From positions 62,001-126,000 of the forward strand of contig NZ_FZNT01000010.1 of NCBI RefSeq assembly GCF_900188235.1: DNA of 64,000 bases. Reading direction: 5' to 3'. Shown here piece after piece: positions 8,168-17,448 of this stretch. The position numbers were made by a program, and so were the translations under genes. How positions within the stretch are numbered: position 1 is the stretch's first letter; each line of letters begins with the position of its first letter. The DNA is from Lutibacter agarilyticus. GTDB taxonomy: Bacteria > Bacteroidota > Bacteroidia > Flavobacteriales > Flavobacteriaceae. The notes below the pieces were generated by a model. The model was not told where the DNA came from. It was given only the letters and a program-made list of their open reading frames with translations, and did not search any database.

Positions 8168-9355
8168 TTAAATTTTTTCGCAAATAAGAACGATATGGTT
8201 TTCATAAATATCAGTTGTAAAAAATAAATACAGATTCCCTCCATCTTTAATTTTTGTTTTTTTTCTAATTTGAGCAACAGTTTCAGGGAAGTTTCTTGTT
8301 GTAATATTTGCTTTTAATGAAGGAATTATTTTTTTAAGTTGTTTTCTATCATATGGAACACAGTGTTTTATTTCAAACCTTCTTCCAGGGAATTTTATCA
8401 ACTCATTTGAAGTGTATAAATGAGAATTTTGATGCAATTTATCAATGTTTAATTGTTCTGCTACTTGATAAAAAGCACCTGCTTTTAGTACTGCTGCATT
8501 TGGTTCGAATACATACTTTTTTGGCTCTGAGTATGTTGTAAAAGAGCTGTCTTGAAAAATGAATTCGAAATATTGATTTCTGTTTGTGGTGAAATTAATC
8601 GTTTTAATAGCTATTTCACCTAAATAACCATTTTCTAAAATAAAAAGTAATTCCTTTACATCATTTTTTACCGCTACAATATGTATTTCCTTTACAAATT
8701 TCAATTCATTAATTGCGCTTGAAATATCTAATACGGGAGAAATTTTCAATAAAATATTTTCTGACTTTTCAAATAACGTGGTTAAATTTTCCGGAATATT
8801 AGGCAAACAATCATTTAATAAAAAAACTCTTTCTTTTAAATCGTTTCTTCTTGAAGGATCTGCATAAATCCAATCTTTTTTTTCTTTAGAATTTTTTAGA
8901 AAGTCTAAGCCATTTCCAAAGTGTGTTTTAAGATTTTGAATATTTAATTGTTTTAAATTGTATTTTACTATCTGATATAAGTGTTCGTTAATTTCGCAAT
9001 AAGTTACATTTTTAACGGTTTTTGAAAAATAATAGGAATCTACTCCAAAACCACCGGTTATGTCAACTAATACATTTCCAGAAACAAGTTCCGACTTATA
9101 TTGAGCGGTTATTTCAGAAGAGGTTTGTTCAATATTTAATTTATTTGGGTAATAAATGGTTTTTTGAGTAAACCAAGTTGGTAATTTTTGTTCACACTTA
9201 TTTTTAGCAACAATCTGCTCGGCAATTTCTTGAATTGAAACATTCCCAAAACGACTTCCTTTTAAAACAAGTTTTGTGATATCTTTTTTTAGGTTTTTGG
9301 TTATAAAATCCTGTACATCGGTATGTAAAATATGTAGGTTCAATTTCTTAAGCAC
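8168..9355 (-). CDS. Class I SAM-dependent methyltransferase with THUMP-like C-terminal domain
   Basis: This 395-aa protein has a Rossmann methyltransferase core. Motif I is VDITGGFGVDS (about 97-107), an acidic residue follows in YCEINE (E121), and motif IV is DPSRR (166-170). The order of an N-terminal helical part, central methyltransferase and C-terminal THUMP-like/PG_1098 ferredoxin-like domain is typical of a Bacteroidota family whose RNA or protein substrate is unknown. The start overlaps the stop of the upstream DUF1697 gene by 8 bp, implying translational coupling. Confidence 0.82.
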   Translation of the reverse strand: MLKKLNLHILHTDVQDFITKNLKKDITKLVLKGSRFGNVSIQEIAEQIVAKNKCEQKLPTWFTQKTIYYPNKLNIEQTSSEITAQYKSELVSGNVLVDITGGFGVDSYYFSKTVKNVTYCEINEHLYQIVKYNLKQLNIQNLKTHFGNGLDFLKNSKEKKDWIYADPSRRNDLKERVFLLNDCLPNIPENLTTLFEKSENILLKISPVLDISSAINELKFVKEIHIVAVKNDVKELLFILENGYLGEIAIKTINFTTNRNQYFEFIFQDSSFTTYSEPKKYVFEPNAAVLKAGAFYQVAEQLNIDKLHQNSHLYTSNELIKFPGRRFEIKHCVPYDRKQLKKIIPSLKANITTRNFPETVAQIRKKTKIKDGGNLYLFFTTDIYENHIVLICEKI

Positions 9356-9890
9356 TTAATTCTATTAACTTGGTGATTGTTTTCCAGTTTCTTGTTGTAG
9401 CTGAAACATTTAACTTTTTTTCAAAGAAATTATTATTCAATTTGGTTTTTCCATAACCATTAGGACAGTTTAAATAAATACTTTTATCTTTTATCTTAAA
9501 CTCGTCATTAGTTGTTGAATTTAAGCAGTTAATTGTTTCTATTTTATTTAAATTAGGCTTGTAGCTAAGTAACGTTACATGTAATTTTGAGCGATCAATA
9601 GTATTTTTTTTAACAAAAGGATTGTTATTAAAAATTGTTTCTAATTCTGTTTTTGTTATAACTAAAACTTTTATGTTGTACCCAAAATTTTTATAAACGG
9701 TGTCAATAATTTCTTTTTCTAAAGTCTCAATATTAGTTTTTTTACTGTTAAAAATTACATTGCCGCTTTGAATGTAGGTAGTTACATTCAAATGACCAAG
9801 ATTTAAAAATAGCTGTTTTAAATCGGCCATTTTTATGTTGTTATGGCCAGTTACATTTATACCTCTTAACAATGCAATGTAGGAAGCCAT
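9348..9890 (-). CDS. DUF1697 family protein
   Basis: This 180-aa protein begins MASYIALLRGINVTGHNNIKM and continues with the TYIQSGNVIF block that identifies the DUF1697 family. No biochemical role is established for the family. It is 3 bp downstream of the AI-2E-type transporter gene and overlaps the methyltransferase gene by 8 bp, so the three probably form one operon. Confidence 0.85.
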   Translation of the reverse strand: MASYIALLRGINVTGHNNIKMADLKQLFLNLGHLNVTTYIQSGNVIFNSKKTNIETLEKEIIDTVYKNFGYNIKVLVITKTELETIFNNNPFVKKNTIDRSKLHVTLLSYKPNLNKIETINCLNSTTNDEFKIKDKSIYLNCPNGYGKTKLNNNFFEKKLNVSATTRNWKTITKLIELSA

Positions 9891-9893
9891 TAC

Positions 9894-10976
9894 TTAAAAG
9901 TTTTTTGTGAGCGATTTAACAATTTTATTTTCGGATAAAAACTCTTGTAATATAACCTTTATTACAGTGTAAGTAGGTATGGCAATAATCATTCCTACAA
10001 TACCAAATAAAGTTCCACTAATCATAATTACCAAGAAAATTTCTAATGGGTGTGATTTCACCCTATTAGAAAATATTAAAGGTTGACTTAAGAAATTATC
10101 TACAAGTTGAGCTATAACATAACCAAACATTACATATACAGTAGTTGGTAAAATTACGGAGCTAAAGTCAGATCCTAAATTACTGCTCATTGTTAAAAAT
10201 AACATAAGAATTCCCCCAATTAAAGGGCCTACATAAGGAATTAAATTAAGCAAAGCACATAAAAAAGCAATTACAAAAGCATTTTCAATTCCAAAAGTAA
10301 TAAGTGTAATTGTGTAAATAATAAATAAAATAGTTATTTGGAAAACAAGCCCAATAAAATAGCGAGTAAGTAAATTTTTTATTTTTTCAAATGAAGCTTT
10401 TACTCTTTGTTGACTTTTATTGTTTACCATGAGGGTTACAGCGTTTTCAACCAGCATTCGATCTTTCATGAAAAAGAAAGTGATAAAAATTATAGAGAAA
10501 AGTGCAATGCTAAAGTTGCCAAGTAGACCAATAATTGAATTTAAAAGGTTTGGTATAACATTCAAATTTTTAAGAATATTCAAATCCTTAAGTTCACTTA
10601 ATAAATCAATATTATAATTAGAAAAATAAATATTTATTTCACGTAATAATGTACGAATGTTTAAATGAAGCGTATCTGTATTAAGCAGCGATAAGTTTTC
10701 ACCTTGTTTCATAATTAACGGAACAAACATACTTATTAAGCCAATCATTAAAAATATCAATACGATTAAATTGATAATTACCGCAAGCGTATTTGGGAAT
10801 TTTAGCTTTTCTTTTAAGAACTGAATAAAAGGTCTTGAGATTAATGAAACAATGGCTGCAACTACAATATAAATTATTATTGTTTGAATTTTAAAGAGAA
10901 AAAATAATAATAGTGAAATGCCTATGACTACACCTATAGTTCTTAATATGCCTTTTGAAATTGTATTAGAATCCAT
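9894..10976 (-). CDS. AI-2E family transporter (PF01594-type permease)
   Basis: This 360-aa polytopic membrane protein has about eight hydrophobic segments and the family signature ALLNLIPYVGPLIGG near residue 245, plus the C-terminal half of the family (QLVDNFLSQP, LIFSNRVKSHPL). The family includes TqsA and TerC-independent permeases with diverse substrates; the AI-2 label does not establish an AI-2 function here. It is the first gene of a run with DUF1697 and the methyltransferase. Confidence 0.85.
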   Translation of the reverse strand: MDSNTISKGILRTIGVVIGISLLLFFLFKIQTIIIYIVVAAIVSLISRPFIQFLKEKLKFPNTLAVIINLIVLIFLMIGLISMFVPLIMKQGENLSLLNTDTLHLNIRTLLREINIYFSNYNIDLLSELKDLNILKNLNVIPNLLNSIIGLLGNFSIALFSIIFITFFFMKDRMLVENAVTLMVNNKSQQRVKASFEKIKNLLTRYFIGLVFQITILFIIYTITLITFGIENAFVIAFLCALLNLIPYVGPLIGGILMLFLTMSSNLGSDFSSVILPTTVYVMFGYVIAQLVDNFLSQPLIFSNRVKSHPLEIFLVIMISGTLFGIVGMIIAIPTYTVIKVILQEFLSENKIVKSLTKNF

Positions 10977-11027
10977 TATAATAATTTTATTAAATATAGT
11001 AATTTTTTAAAATTAATAGTTTTGTTT

Positions 11028-11621
11028 TTAGGAACTTAATAAATATGCTGTTTTTTTATCTGAAAAAGATTCTAATTCTTTAAAATATAATGTAAAATCT
11101 TCCTCAAATTCAGTATAATGCAATTTTAAATCTTCAATAGCCAAATCCATTTGAGAAATACCTTTTGTTCTTCTATTCATTCCGCTCAAAACACGTTCAA
11201 TACCTTCCAAAGAAGCATAATTTACCAACCAATTGTATTGAATCATACTTGGTAATAATTTTTGAAGTTCCTCAGGAAATGTTTCACTATTTTTTGTTAA
11301 AAAAGCATACACATTTTCAGCATAAATCTCTAATGGAATTTCAGAATAATTCGCCCAGTTTTTCGCTAAAAAGTGATCGTATAAAATATCAATTATTACA
11401 CCATCATAATGTCTGTACCTCGCATGCAAGCGGTGCATACTTTTTCTAACTATTGGATGCGTATCGGTAAAGTGGTCTATTTCTCTATGAAGTAAAATTC
11501 CCGCTTTAATTTCTTTTGGATAATTTTCATAGGCTTTACCTTTTACAGCATCAGAAATAAAGTTCCCTATTAATATGTTTTTGTTGCTTTTTGAAAGATA
11601 AAGATGCGCTAAAAAATTCAT
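11028..11621 (-). CDS. Acyl carrier protein phosphodiesterase (AcpH/DUF479)
   Basis: This 197-aa protein matches ACP phosphodiesterase, which removes the 4'-phosphopantetheine arm from acyl carrier protein. The start MNFLAHLYLS, the GNFISDAVKG segment and the HREIDHFTDTHP motif (about 48-59) with metal-binding His/Asp residues are characteristic of the family. The length agrees with the E. coli enzyme. It lies downstream of dnaN on the same strand but behind the dnaN terminator at 11651-11674. Confidence 0.87.
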   Translation of the reverse strand: MNFLAHLYLSKSNKNILIGNFISDAVKGKAYENYPKEIKAGILLHREIDHFTDTHPIVRKSMHRLHARYRHYDGVIIDILYDHFLAKNWANYSEIPLEIYAENVYAFLTKNSETFPEELQKLLPSMIQYNWLVNYASLEGIERVLSGMNRRTKGISQMDLAIEDLKLHYTEFEEDFTLYFKELESFSDKKTAYLLSS

Positions 11622-11650
11622 AAACTAATTTTAAAACAATAATACAAAAA

Positions 11651-11674
11651 AGCCATAACTTTTTAGTTATGGCT
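11651..11674 (-). terminator. Intrinsic terminator of dnaN
   Basis: A perfect 10-bp stem (AGCCATAACT / AGTTATGGCT) with a TTTT loop is followed on the minus strand by a run of T (A-run 11646-11651 on the plus strand). It lies 22 bp after the dnaN stop codon. Confidence 0.8.
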
Positions 11675-11696
11675 CCTATTTTATATTTAAATAATT

Positions 11697-12815
11697 TTAG
11701 CTGTTTAGCATTACAGGCATTACCAACATTGTAATAAATTCGCCTTCTTCAACGCCGTCAATTGGTGTTAAAATTCCGGCTCTGTTTGGCATAGACATTT
11801 CAATTAACACTTCGTTTGAATTTAAGTTGCTCAACATTTCAGTTAAAAAACGAGAGTTGAAACCAATTTGCATATCGTCACCTTGGTATTCGCAAACCAA
11901 ACGCTCTTCAGCTTTGTTTGAATAGTCAATATCTTCAGCAGAAATATTTAATTCAGTCCCAGCCATTTTTAATCTTATTTGATGTGTTGTTTTGCTTGAG
12001 AAAATAGAAACACGTTTTACAGAGTTTAAAAAGATTCCTCTTTCAACAGTTAATTTGTTTGGATTTTCTTTTGGGATTACCGCTTCATAATTAGGATATT
12101 TTCCATCAATCAATCTACAAACTAAAACAACATTATCAAATGTGAATTTTGCATTTGCATCGTTATATTCAATAGTTACATCACTTTCATTTCCTCCTAA
12201 AATTCCTTTCAATAAATTCAGAGGTTTTTTTGGCATAATAAATTCAGCAGTATCATTTGCTACAACATCAGTTCTTGAATATTTAACTAATTTATGCGCA
12301 TCAGTAGCTACAAATGTTAAGCTATCTGTACTAAATTGGAAAAATACACCACTCATTACAGGTCTTAAATCATCATTTCCTGCAGCAAATATTGTTTTTG
12401 AAATTGCAGTAGCTAAAATTTCACCAGGAATTACGGTTTTACTTGGTGTTGCAATAGAAACGGCTTTAGGAAATTCGTTTCCATCAAAATAAGCCATGTC
12501 GTATTTACCGTGACTAGAACTAATTTCAACAGTATTGTTTTCTTCAGTTTTAAAAGTTAATGGCTGATTTGGAAATGTTTTTAAAGTATCTAACAATAAA
12601 CGAGCTGAAATAGCCACAGAACCTTCAGAATCAGATTCAACCTCAATGCTTGTACTCATTGTGGTTTCTAAATCAGAAGCAGAAATTTTTAATTCATTTT
12701 GATTTAATTCGAATAAAAAATTATCTAAAATAGGTAACGTATTACTACTATTGATAACACCTCCTAAAACTTGAAGTTGTTTTAATAATTGACTACTTGA
12801 TACTATAAATTTCAT
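11697..12815 (-). CDS. dnaN: DNA polymerase III sliding clamp, beta subunit
   Basis: DnaN forms the ring-shaped clamp that holds DNA polymerase III on DNA. The 372-aa product starts MKFIVSSSQLLKQL and contains the three clamp domains, ending MLVMPVMLNS, which matches the conserved C-terminal P-M-R/L hydrophobic-pocket edge. I placed the start at 12815 rather than at an upstream in-frame ATG (12872): the promoter at 12844-12873 puts the transcript start near 12839, downstream of that ATG, and 372 aa is the normal length. It appears monocistronic, with its own terminator. Confidence 0.95.
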   Translation of the reverse strand: MKFIVSSSQLLKQLQVLGGVINSSNTLPILDNFLFELNQNELKISASDLETTMSTSIEVESDSEGSVAISARLLLDTLKTFPNQPLTFKTEENNTVEISSSHGKYDMAYFDGNEFPKAVSIATPSKTVIPGEILATAISKTIFAAGNDDLRPVMSGVFFQFSTDSLTFVATDAHKLVKYSRTDVVANDTAEFIMPKKPLNLLKGILGGNESDVTIEYNDANAKFTFDNVVLVCRLIDGKYPNYEAVIPKENPNKLTVERGIFLNSVKRVSIFSSKTTHQIRLKMAGTELNISAEDIDYSNKAEERLVCEYQGDDMQIGFNSRFLTEMLSNLNSNEVLIEMSMPNRAGILTPIDGVEEGEFITMLVMPVMLNS

Positions 12816-12843
12816 GTATGCTTTTTTTATATAGAATGAATTA

Positions 12844-12873
12844 CAAATATATTCTAAATATGTTGTATTCAAA
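12844..12873 (-). promoter_or_regulatory. Promoter of dnaN
   Basis: On the minus strand TTTG (12873-12870), an 18-nt spacer and TATATTTG (12851-12844) match the Bacteroidetes promoter consensus. The predicted leader is about 24 nt and supports the ATG at 12815. Confidence 0.7.
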
Positions 12874-13044
12874 AAGTTATTTATTAACAGTTTTTAAGCG
12901 TTAAAAATAGTGTAAATATTACGATTTTAGGTAGTTATAAATTAAAAATCAAAAAAGTTATAATTATGTTAATATGATTAATTTTAGAGGTCATCCAATC
13001 ATATAAATTTTATATTTGTTTTTACTACTAAAACTAAAATTTAC

Positions 13045-15561
13045 ATGAAGAAATACATATCATTTCTATTCTTATTTATTGTTTCAATTCCTTTAATTTT
13101 TGCACAAGCCCCTAAAAAACCAACCTCAGGAGATATTTTTGATGCCATTCAGAAATTAAATTTTTTAGGAACAGTGTTATATATAGCTGCGCATCCTGAT
13201 GATGAAAATACACGATTGATATCGTATATGGCAAATGATGTAAAAGCCAGAACGGCATATTTAAGTTTAACACGCGGTGATGGAGGTCAAAATTTAGTAG
13301 GGCCTGAAATTAGAGAATTGTTAGGTGTAATTAGAACTCAAGAATTATTAGCAGCTCGTAGAATAGATGGAGGGGAGCAATTTTTTACACGCGCAAACGA
13401 TTTTGGTTATTCAAAACATCCCGATGAAACTTTGGAAATTTGGAATAAAGAGGAGGTTTTAAAAGATGTTGTTGCAGTTATTAGAAAGTTTAAGCCAGAT
13501 GTTATTATCAACCGTTTTGATAACAGGACTCCGGGTTCAACACACGGGCATCATACCTCTTCTGCAGTTTTAAGCGTGGAAGCTTTTGAATTGGCTTCAA
13601 ACAAAAATTACAAAACACATTTAGAACATGATGATTTTTGGCAACCAACACGTTTGTTTTTTAATACTTCGTGGTGGTTTTATGGAAGTGAAGAAAATTT
13701 TAATAAAGCAGATAAAACAAACTTGTTAAGCGTTGATATTGGAACGTATTATGCAAATAAAGGTTTGTCAAATAGTGAAATAGCTTCGTTAAGTCGAAGT
13801 CAACATCAGTCACAAGGTTTTGGAAGTACTGGAACTCGTGGTAGCCAAATAGAATATTTAGAGTTTTTGAAAGGAAGTTTTCCCGAAAATAAAACCGTTT
13901 TTGACGGTATAGACACTAGTTGGAATAGAGTTGAGGGTGGTGCTAAAATTGGTAAAATGCTTCATGAAGTTGAAAATGAATTCGATTTTAAAAATCCTTC
14001 AGCAAGTATTGATGCGTTGGTAAAAGCATATCAATTAATTCAACAATTAGATAATGTACATTGGAAAAGCATAAAATCAGAAGAAATTAAAAACATTATT
14101 GCTGCTTGTGCTGGTTTATATATAGAGGCTGTTGCAAATAGTTCTTCAACAACTTCGGGAGCAAAAAACACCATAAAAATTGAAGCGATTAATAGAAGTG
14201 ATTATCCTATAAGTTTAAAATCGGTTATGATTCAACCGTTAAATTCTGAAAAAGATATTGCTAAAACATTGACAAATAATAGTTCGCATAAATTTGAAAT
14301 AGATATTGAAATTCCTTCAAACATAAATACAACATATCCTTATTGGTTGCGTGAAAAAGGGAGTTTAGGAATGTATAAAGTAGATGATGCTAATTTGATA
14401 AGTTTACCAGAAACGCCAAGAGCTTTGTTTTCCGATTTCAATTTAAATTTTAACGGATATGTAATTAATTTCAGAAAAGAAATAGTCTACAAATACAACG
14501 ATCCTGTAAAGGGAGAAGTTTATCAACCATTTGAAATTCTTCCTGAAATTTCGGCATCTTTTAGTGAAAAAGTATTTATTTTTTCTGAAGAACAAACTCA
14601 AAAAATTTCAATAAAAGTAAAAACGATAAAAAATAATTTTAAAGGGAATTTAATTTTATGCACTCCCGAAAATTGGAAAGTTGCTCCCGAAAATTTCGAA
14701 ATTAGTTTAACGCAAAAAGGTGAAGAGCAAATTTTTGAATTTGAAGTAACGCCACCTAAAGAACAGTCTGAAGGATTAATTTCTACAATTATTGAAGTAG
14801 GCGAAAAAAGTTATACCAATGAATTGGTAGAAATTGATTACGATTACATTCCGTTTCAATCTATTATAATGCCTTCGGAAGCCAAAGTTGTACGATTAAA
14901 TATTGAAAAAAAAGGACAAGTAATTGGCTATATTCAAGGAGCAGGAGATGTTATTCCTACAAGTTTACGTCAAATTGGTTATACTGTTGTTGAATTAGAT
15001 GAAGATGATATTACTCCTGAAAAATTAGCAAATTTTGATGCTGTAATTTTAGGAATTAGAGCTTATAACACCAATGATAGAGCAAAGTTTTATCAAAAAC
15101 ATTTACATAATTATGTGCATAATGGCGGAACTATGATTGTGCAATACAATACTAATCGTCGTTTAAAAGTTAACGAAGTTGGCCCGTATCCAATAGAACT
15201 TTCTAGAGATAGAGTTACAGACGAGAATTCAGAAGTTCGTATTATAAACCCAACACACGAGTTATTAAACTACCCTAATAAAATAACTAAAACTGATTTT
15301 GAAGGCTGGGTTCAAGAGCGTGGTTTGTATTTTCCTGATAAATGGGATGCCAATTACGAGGCAATTATTAGTATGAATGATAAAAATGAGACACCTAAAA
15401 ACGGAAGCTTGTTAGTTGCAAAGTACGGAAAAGGTACTTTTATCTATACGGGTTTAAGTTTGTTTAGGGAATTGCCAGCAGGTGTTCCAGGAGCTTATAA
15501 ATTATTTGCGAATATGCTTTCTGTTGGAAAAAACAATGTAAAAAAACCGTTAAAAAACTAA
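13045..15561 (+). CDS. Secreted PIG-L/LmbE-type deacetylase, large multidomain form
   Basis: This 838-aa exported protein has a signal peptide (about residues 1-20) and an N-terminal PIG-L/LmbE zinc deacetylase domain. The metal motif is HPDDE (50-54), with a further histidine cluster in STHGHHTSS. The family removes N-acetyl groups from GlcNAc-type sugars. The middle is beta-rich and NPCBM/fn3-like; the C-terminal part (from about residue 640) resembles a ThuA/GATase-like fold (AVILGIRAYN). It is followed 1 bp later by a 34-aa peptide gene and then a symporter, so the three probably deacetylate and import an amino-sugar or similar substrate. The substrate is not known. A TATATTTG element at 13011-13018 may be its -7 box. 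Confidence 0.85.
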   Translation: MKKYISFLFLFIVSIPLIFAQAPKKPTSGDIFDAIQKLNFLGTVLYIAAHPDDENTRLISYMANDVKARTAYLSLTRGDGGQNLVGPEIRELLGVIRTQELLAARRIDGGEQFFTRANDFGYSKHPDETLEIWNKEEVLKDVVAVIRKFKPDVIINRFDNRTPGSTHGHHTSSAVLSVEAFELASNKNYKTHLEHDDFWQPTRLFFNTSWWFYGSEENFNKADKTNLLSVDIGTYYANKGLSNSEIASLSRSQHQSQGFGSTGTRGSQIEYLEFLKGSFPENKTVFDGIDTSWNRVEGGAKIGKMLHEVENEFDFKNPSASIDALVKAYQLIQQLDNVHWKSIKSEEIKNIIAACAGLYIEAVANSSSTTSGAKNTIKIEAINRSDYPISLKSVMIQPLNSEKDIAKTLTNNSSHKFEIDIEIPSNINTTYPYWLREKGSLGMYKVDDANLISLPETPRALFSDFNLNFNGYVINFRKEIVYKYNDPVKGEVYQPFEILPEISASFSEKVFIFSEEQTQKISIKVKTIKNNFKGNLILCTPENWKVAPENFEISLTQKGEEQIFEFEVTPPKEQSEGLISTIIEVGEKSYTNELVEIDYDYIPFQSIIMPSEAKVVRLNIEKKGQVIGYIQGAGDVIPTSLRQIGYTVVELDEDDITPEKLANFDAVILGIRAYNTNDRAKFYQKHLHNYVHNGGTMIVQYNTNRRLKVNEVGPYPIELSRDRVTDENSEVRIINPTHELLNYPNKITKTDFEGWVQERGLYFPDKWDANYEAIISMNDKNETPKNGSLLVAKYGKGTFIYTGLSLFRELPAGVPGAYKLFANMLSVGKNNVKKPLKN

Positions 15562-15562
15562 T

Positions 15563-15667
15563 ATGGAAAAACCTAAATATGTTTGGAAAAAAGAATATAC
15601 GGCAGTGTTAATAGCCAATTCAGTCTACATAGTATTGTTTTATATTTTAATGACCATATTCTCTTAA
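15563..15667 (+). CDS. 34-residue single-TM peptide, probable symporter accessory protein
   Basis: The ATG lies 1 bp after the stop of the PIG-L gene and the TAA 3 bp before the ATG of the sodium:solute symporter gene, so the frame fills the gap exactly. The 34 residues consist of a charged N-terminus with WKKEY followed by one hydrophobic helix (about residues 14-33). Small single-helix subunits encoded next to SSS-family transporters are known in bacteria; this one fits that pattern. The position and composition are seen directly, the partnership is inference. Confidence 0.7.
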   Translation: MEKPKYVWKKEYTAVLIANSVYIVLFYILMTIFS

Positions 15668-15670
15668 ATT

Positions 15671-17350
15671 ATGCAACAATTAGACTGGATTATTCTTATT
15701 GGAACCTTATTGTTTATCGTATCTTATGGTGCATACAAAACCAAAGGAAGTAAAAACGTAACCGACTATATTAAAGGTGGAAGTGAAGCCAAATGGTGGA
15801 CAATAGGTTTATCTGTAATGGCAACACAAGCTAGTGCAATTACCTTTTTATCAACACCCGGACAAGCATTTCACAGTGGTATGGGATTTGTGCAATTTTA
15901 CTTTGGATTGCCAATTGCTATGGTAATTATTTGTTTGGTTTTTATTCCTATTTATCATCGTTTAAAAGTATTTACTGCTTACGAATATTTAGAAACGCGT
16001 TTCGATTTAAAAACAAGAAGTTTGGCGGCTATTTTATTTTTAATTCAGCGTGGTTTAGCAGCAGGTATTACCATTTTTGCGCCTGCCATTATTTTATCGG
16101 CAGTATTGGGTTGGGATTTAACAACACTAAATATAATTATAGGTGTACTTGTTATAATTTATACGGTAACAGGTGGTACAAAAGCTGTTAGTGTTACTCA
16201 AAAACAGCAAATGGGTGTTATTTTTGCCGGAATGTTTATCGCATTTTATTTAATTGTAAGTTATTTACCTGCAGATATTAATTTTACCAAGGCTTTAAAA
16301 ATTGCTGGTGCTAGTGGTAAAATGGATGTGTTAGATTTTTCTTTTAACCTAGATAATCGTTATACATTTTGGAGTGGAATTATCGGTGGAAGTTTTTTAG
16401 CACTTTCTTATTTTGGAACTGATCAAAGTCAGGTGCAACGTTATTTATCGGGTAAATCAGTAAAAGAAATGCAGTGGGGATTAATTTTTAACGGTTTGTT
16501 AAAAGTGCCAATGCAGTTTTTTATTTTGTTGGTTGGTGTTATGGTTTTTGTTTTTTATCAATTCAACGCTTCTCCATTAAACTTTAATCCGGCAGCAACT
16601 AAAATTGTTCATGATTCTGAATTTTCTGAAGAGTATAAAGCATTAGAGATTAAACATAAAGATTTAGAAGCGCAAAAATTTATTGCGAACTTAAATTATG
16701 GGAAGGATTTAAAAAACGCTTCTTATGTTGAAGAAATTAAGCGATTAAACGTCTTGGAGTTTGAAAATAAAGCACAAGCAAAAGCAGTTATTTCAAAAGC
16801 TGATGCTTCCGCAGAAACCAACGACAAAGATTATGTGTTTATTCATTTTATTCTGAATAATTTACCAAGAGGATTGATTGGTTTGTTGTTGGCGGTAATT
16901 TTATCAGCAGCAATGTCTAGTACAGCTTCTGAATTAAATGCGCTGGCGAGTACCACAGCAATTGATTTGTATAAAAGAAATGTAACTTCTGATAAAACCG
17001 ATGCGCATTATGTAAAAGCTTCAAAATGGTTTACGTTGGCTTGGGGAATTATAGCAATTTCTGTGGCTTGTATTGCTAATTTATTTGATAATTTAATTCA
17101 ATTAGTAAATATTATCGGTTCCATATTTTATGGAAATGTTTTAGGAATTTTCTTATTGGCATTTTTTATAAAATTTGTGAAAAGTAACGCCGTATTTATG
17201 GCTGCTTTAATTACTCAAATTATTGTTGTTATAGGTTGGTATTATGATTGGATGCCTTATTTATGGTTGAATTTATTTGGATGTGCGTTGGTGATGGGGA
17301 TTGCAGTGTTGATACAATCATTAAGTAAGAATAATTTGGAGCCAGCATAA
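15671..17350 (+). CDS. Sodium:solute symporter (SSS family)
   Basis: This 559-aa permease has about 13 membrane segments and SSS-family signatures such as GLSVMATQASAITFLSTPGQ in the first helices, GGTKAVSVTQKQQ, and the AAMSSTASELNALASTTAID segment in the sodium-site region. An extra hydrophilic stretch of about 80 residues (about 300-380), rich in K, E and A, separates two helices and is probably a loop. It is the third gene of the deacetylase/peptide/symporter operon, so its substrate is probably a product of the PIG-L enzyme. Confidence 0.9.
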   Translation: MQQLDWIILIGTLLFIVSYGAYKTKGSKNVTDYIKGGSEAKWWTIGLSVMATQASAITFLSTPGQAFHSGMGFVQFYFGLPIAMVIICLVFIPIYHRLKVFTAYEYLETRFDLKTRSLAAILFLIQRGLAAGITIFAPAIILSAVLGWDLTTLNIIIGVLVIIYTVTGGTKAVSVTQKQQMGVIFAGMFIAFYLIVSYLPADINFTKALKIAGASGKMDVLDFSFNLDNRYTFWSGIIGGSFLALSYFGTDQSQVQRYLSGKSVKEMQWGLIFNGLLKVPMQFFILLVGVMVFVFYQFNASPLNFNPAATKIVHDSEFSEEYKALEIKHKDLEAQKFIANLNYGKDLKNASYVEEIKRLNVLEFENKAQAKAVISKADASAETNDKDYVFIHFILNNLPRGLIGLLLAVILSAAMSSTASELNALASTTAIDLYKRNVTSDKTDAHYVKASKWFTLAWGIIAISVACIANLFDNLIQLVNIIGSIFYGNVLGIFLLAFFIKFVKSNAVFMAALITQIIVVIGWYYDWMPYLWLNLFGCALVMGIAVLIQSLSKNNLEPA

Positions 17351-17387
17351 CAATATCAAATTATTATTGTTAGAAATATGTATAAAC

Positions 17388-17426
17388 AAAAAGCGCATTT
17401 TTGAATTTTTCAAAAATGCGCTTTTT
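17388..17426. terminator. Bidirectional intrinsic terminator
   Basis: A perfect 17-bp stem containing AAAAAGCGC and GCGCTTTTT arms with a 5-nt loop sits between the convergent symporter and DUF2911 genes. T-runs are present in both directions, so it should end both transcripts. Confidence 0.88.
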
Positions 17427-17448
17427 TAGATGTCTTAAAAGTTAATAA

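Noticed and set aside
11165-11449. 94-codon frame on the plus strand
   Set aside because: It is antisense to the ACP phosphodiesterase gene and its translation has no coherent domain.
12142-12492. 116-codon plus-strand frame
   Set aside because: It is a shadow of dnaN on the opposite strand.
12816-12872. Upstream in-frame ATG as the dnaN start
   Set aside because: The promoter at 12844-12873 places the transcript start inside this extension, and the normal protein begins MKFIVSSS.
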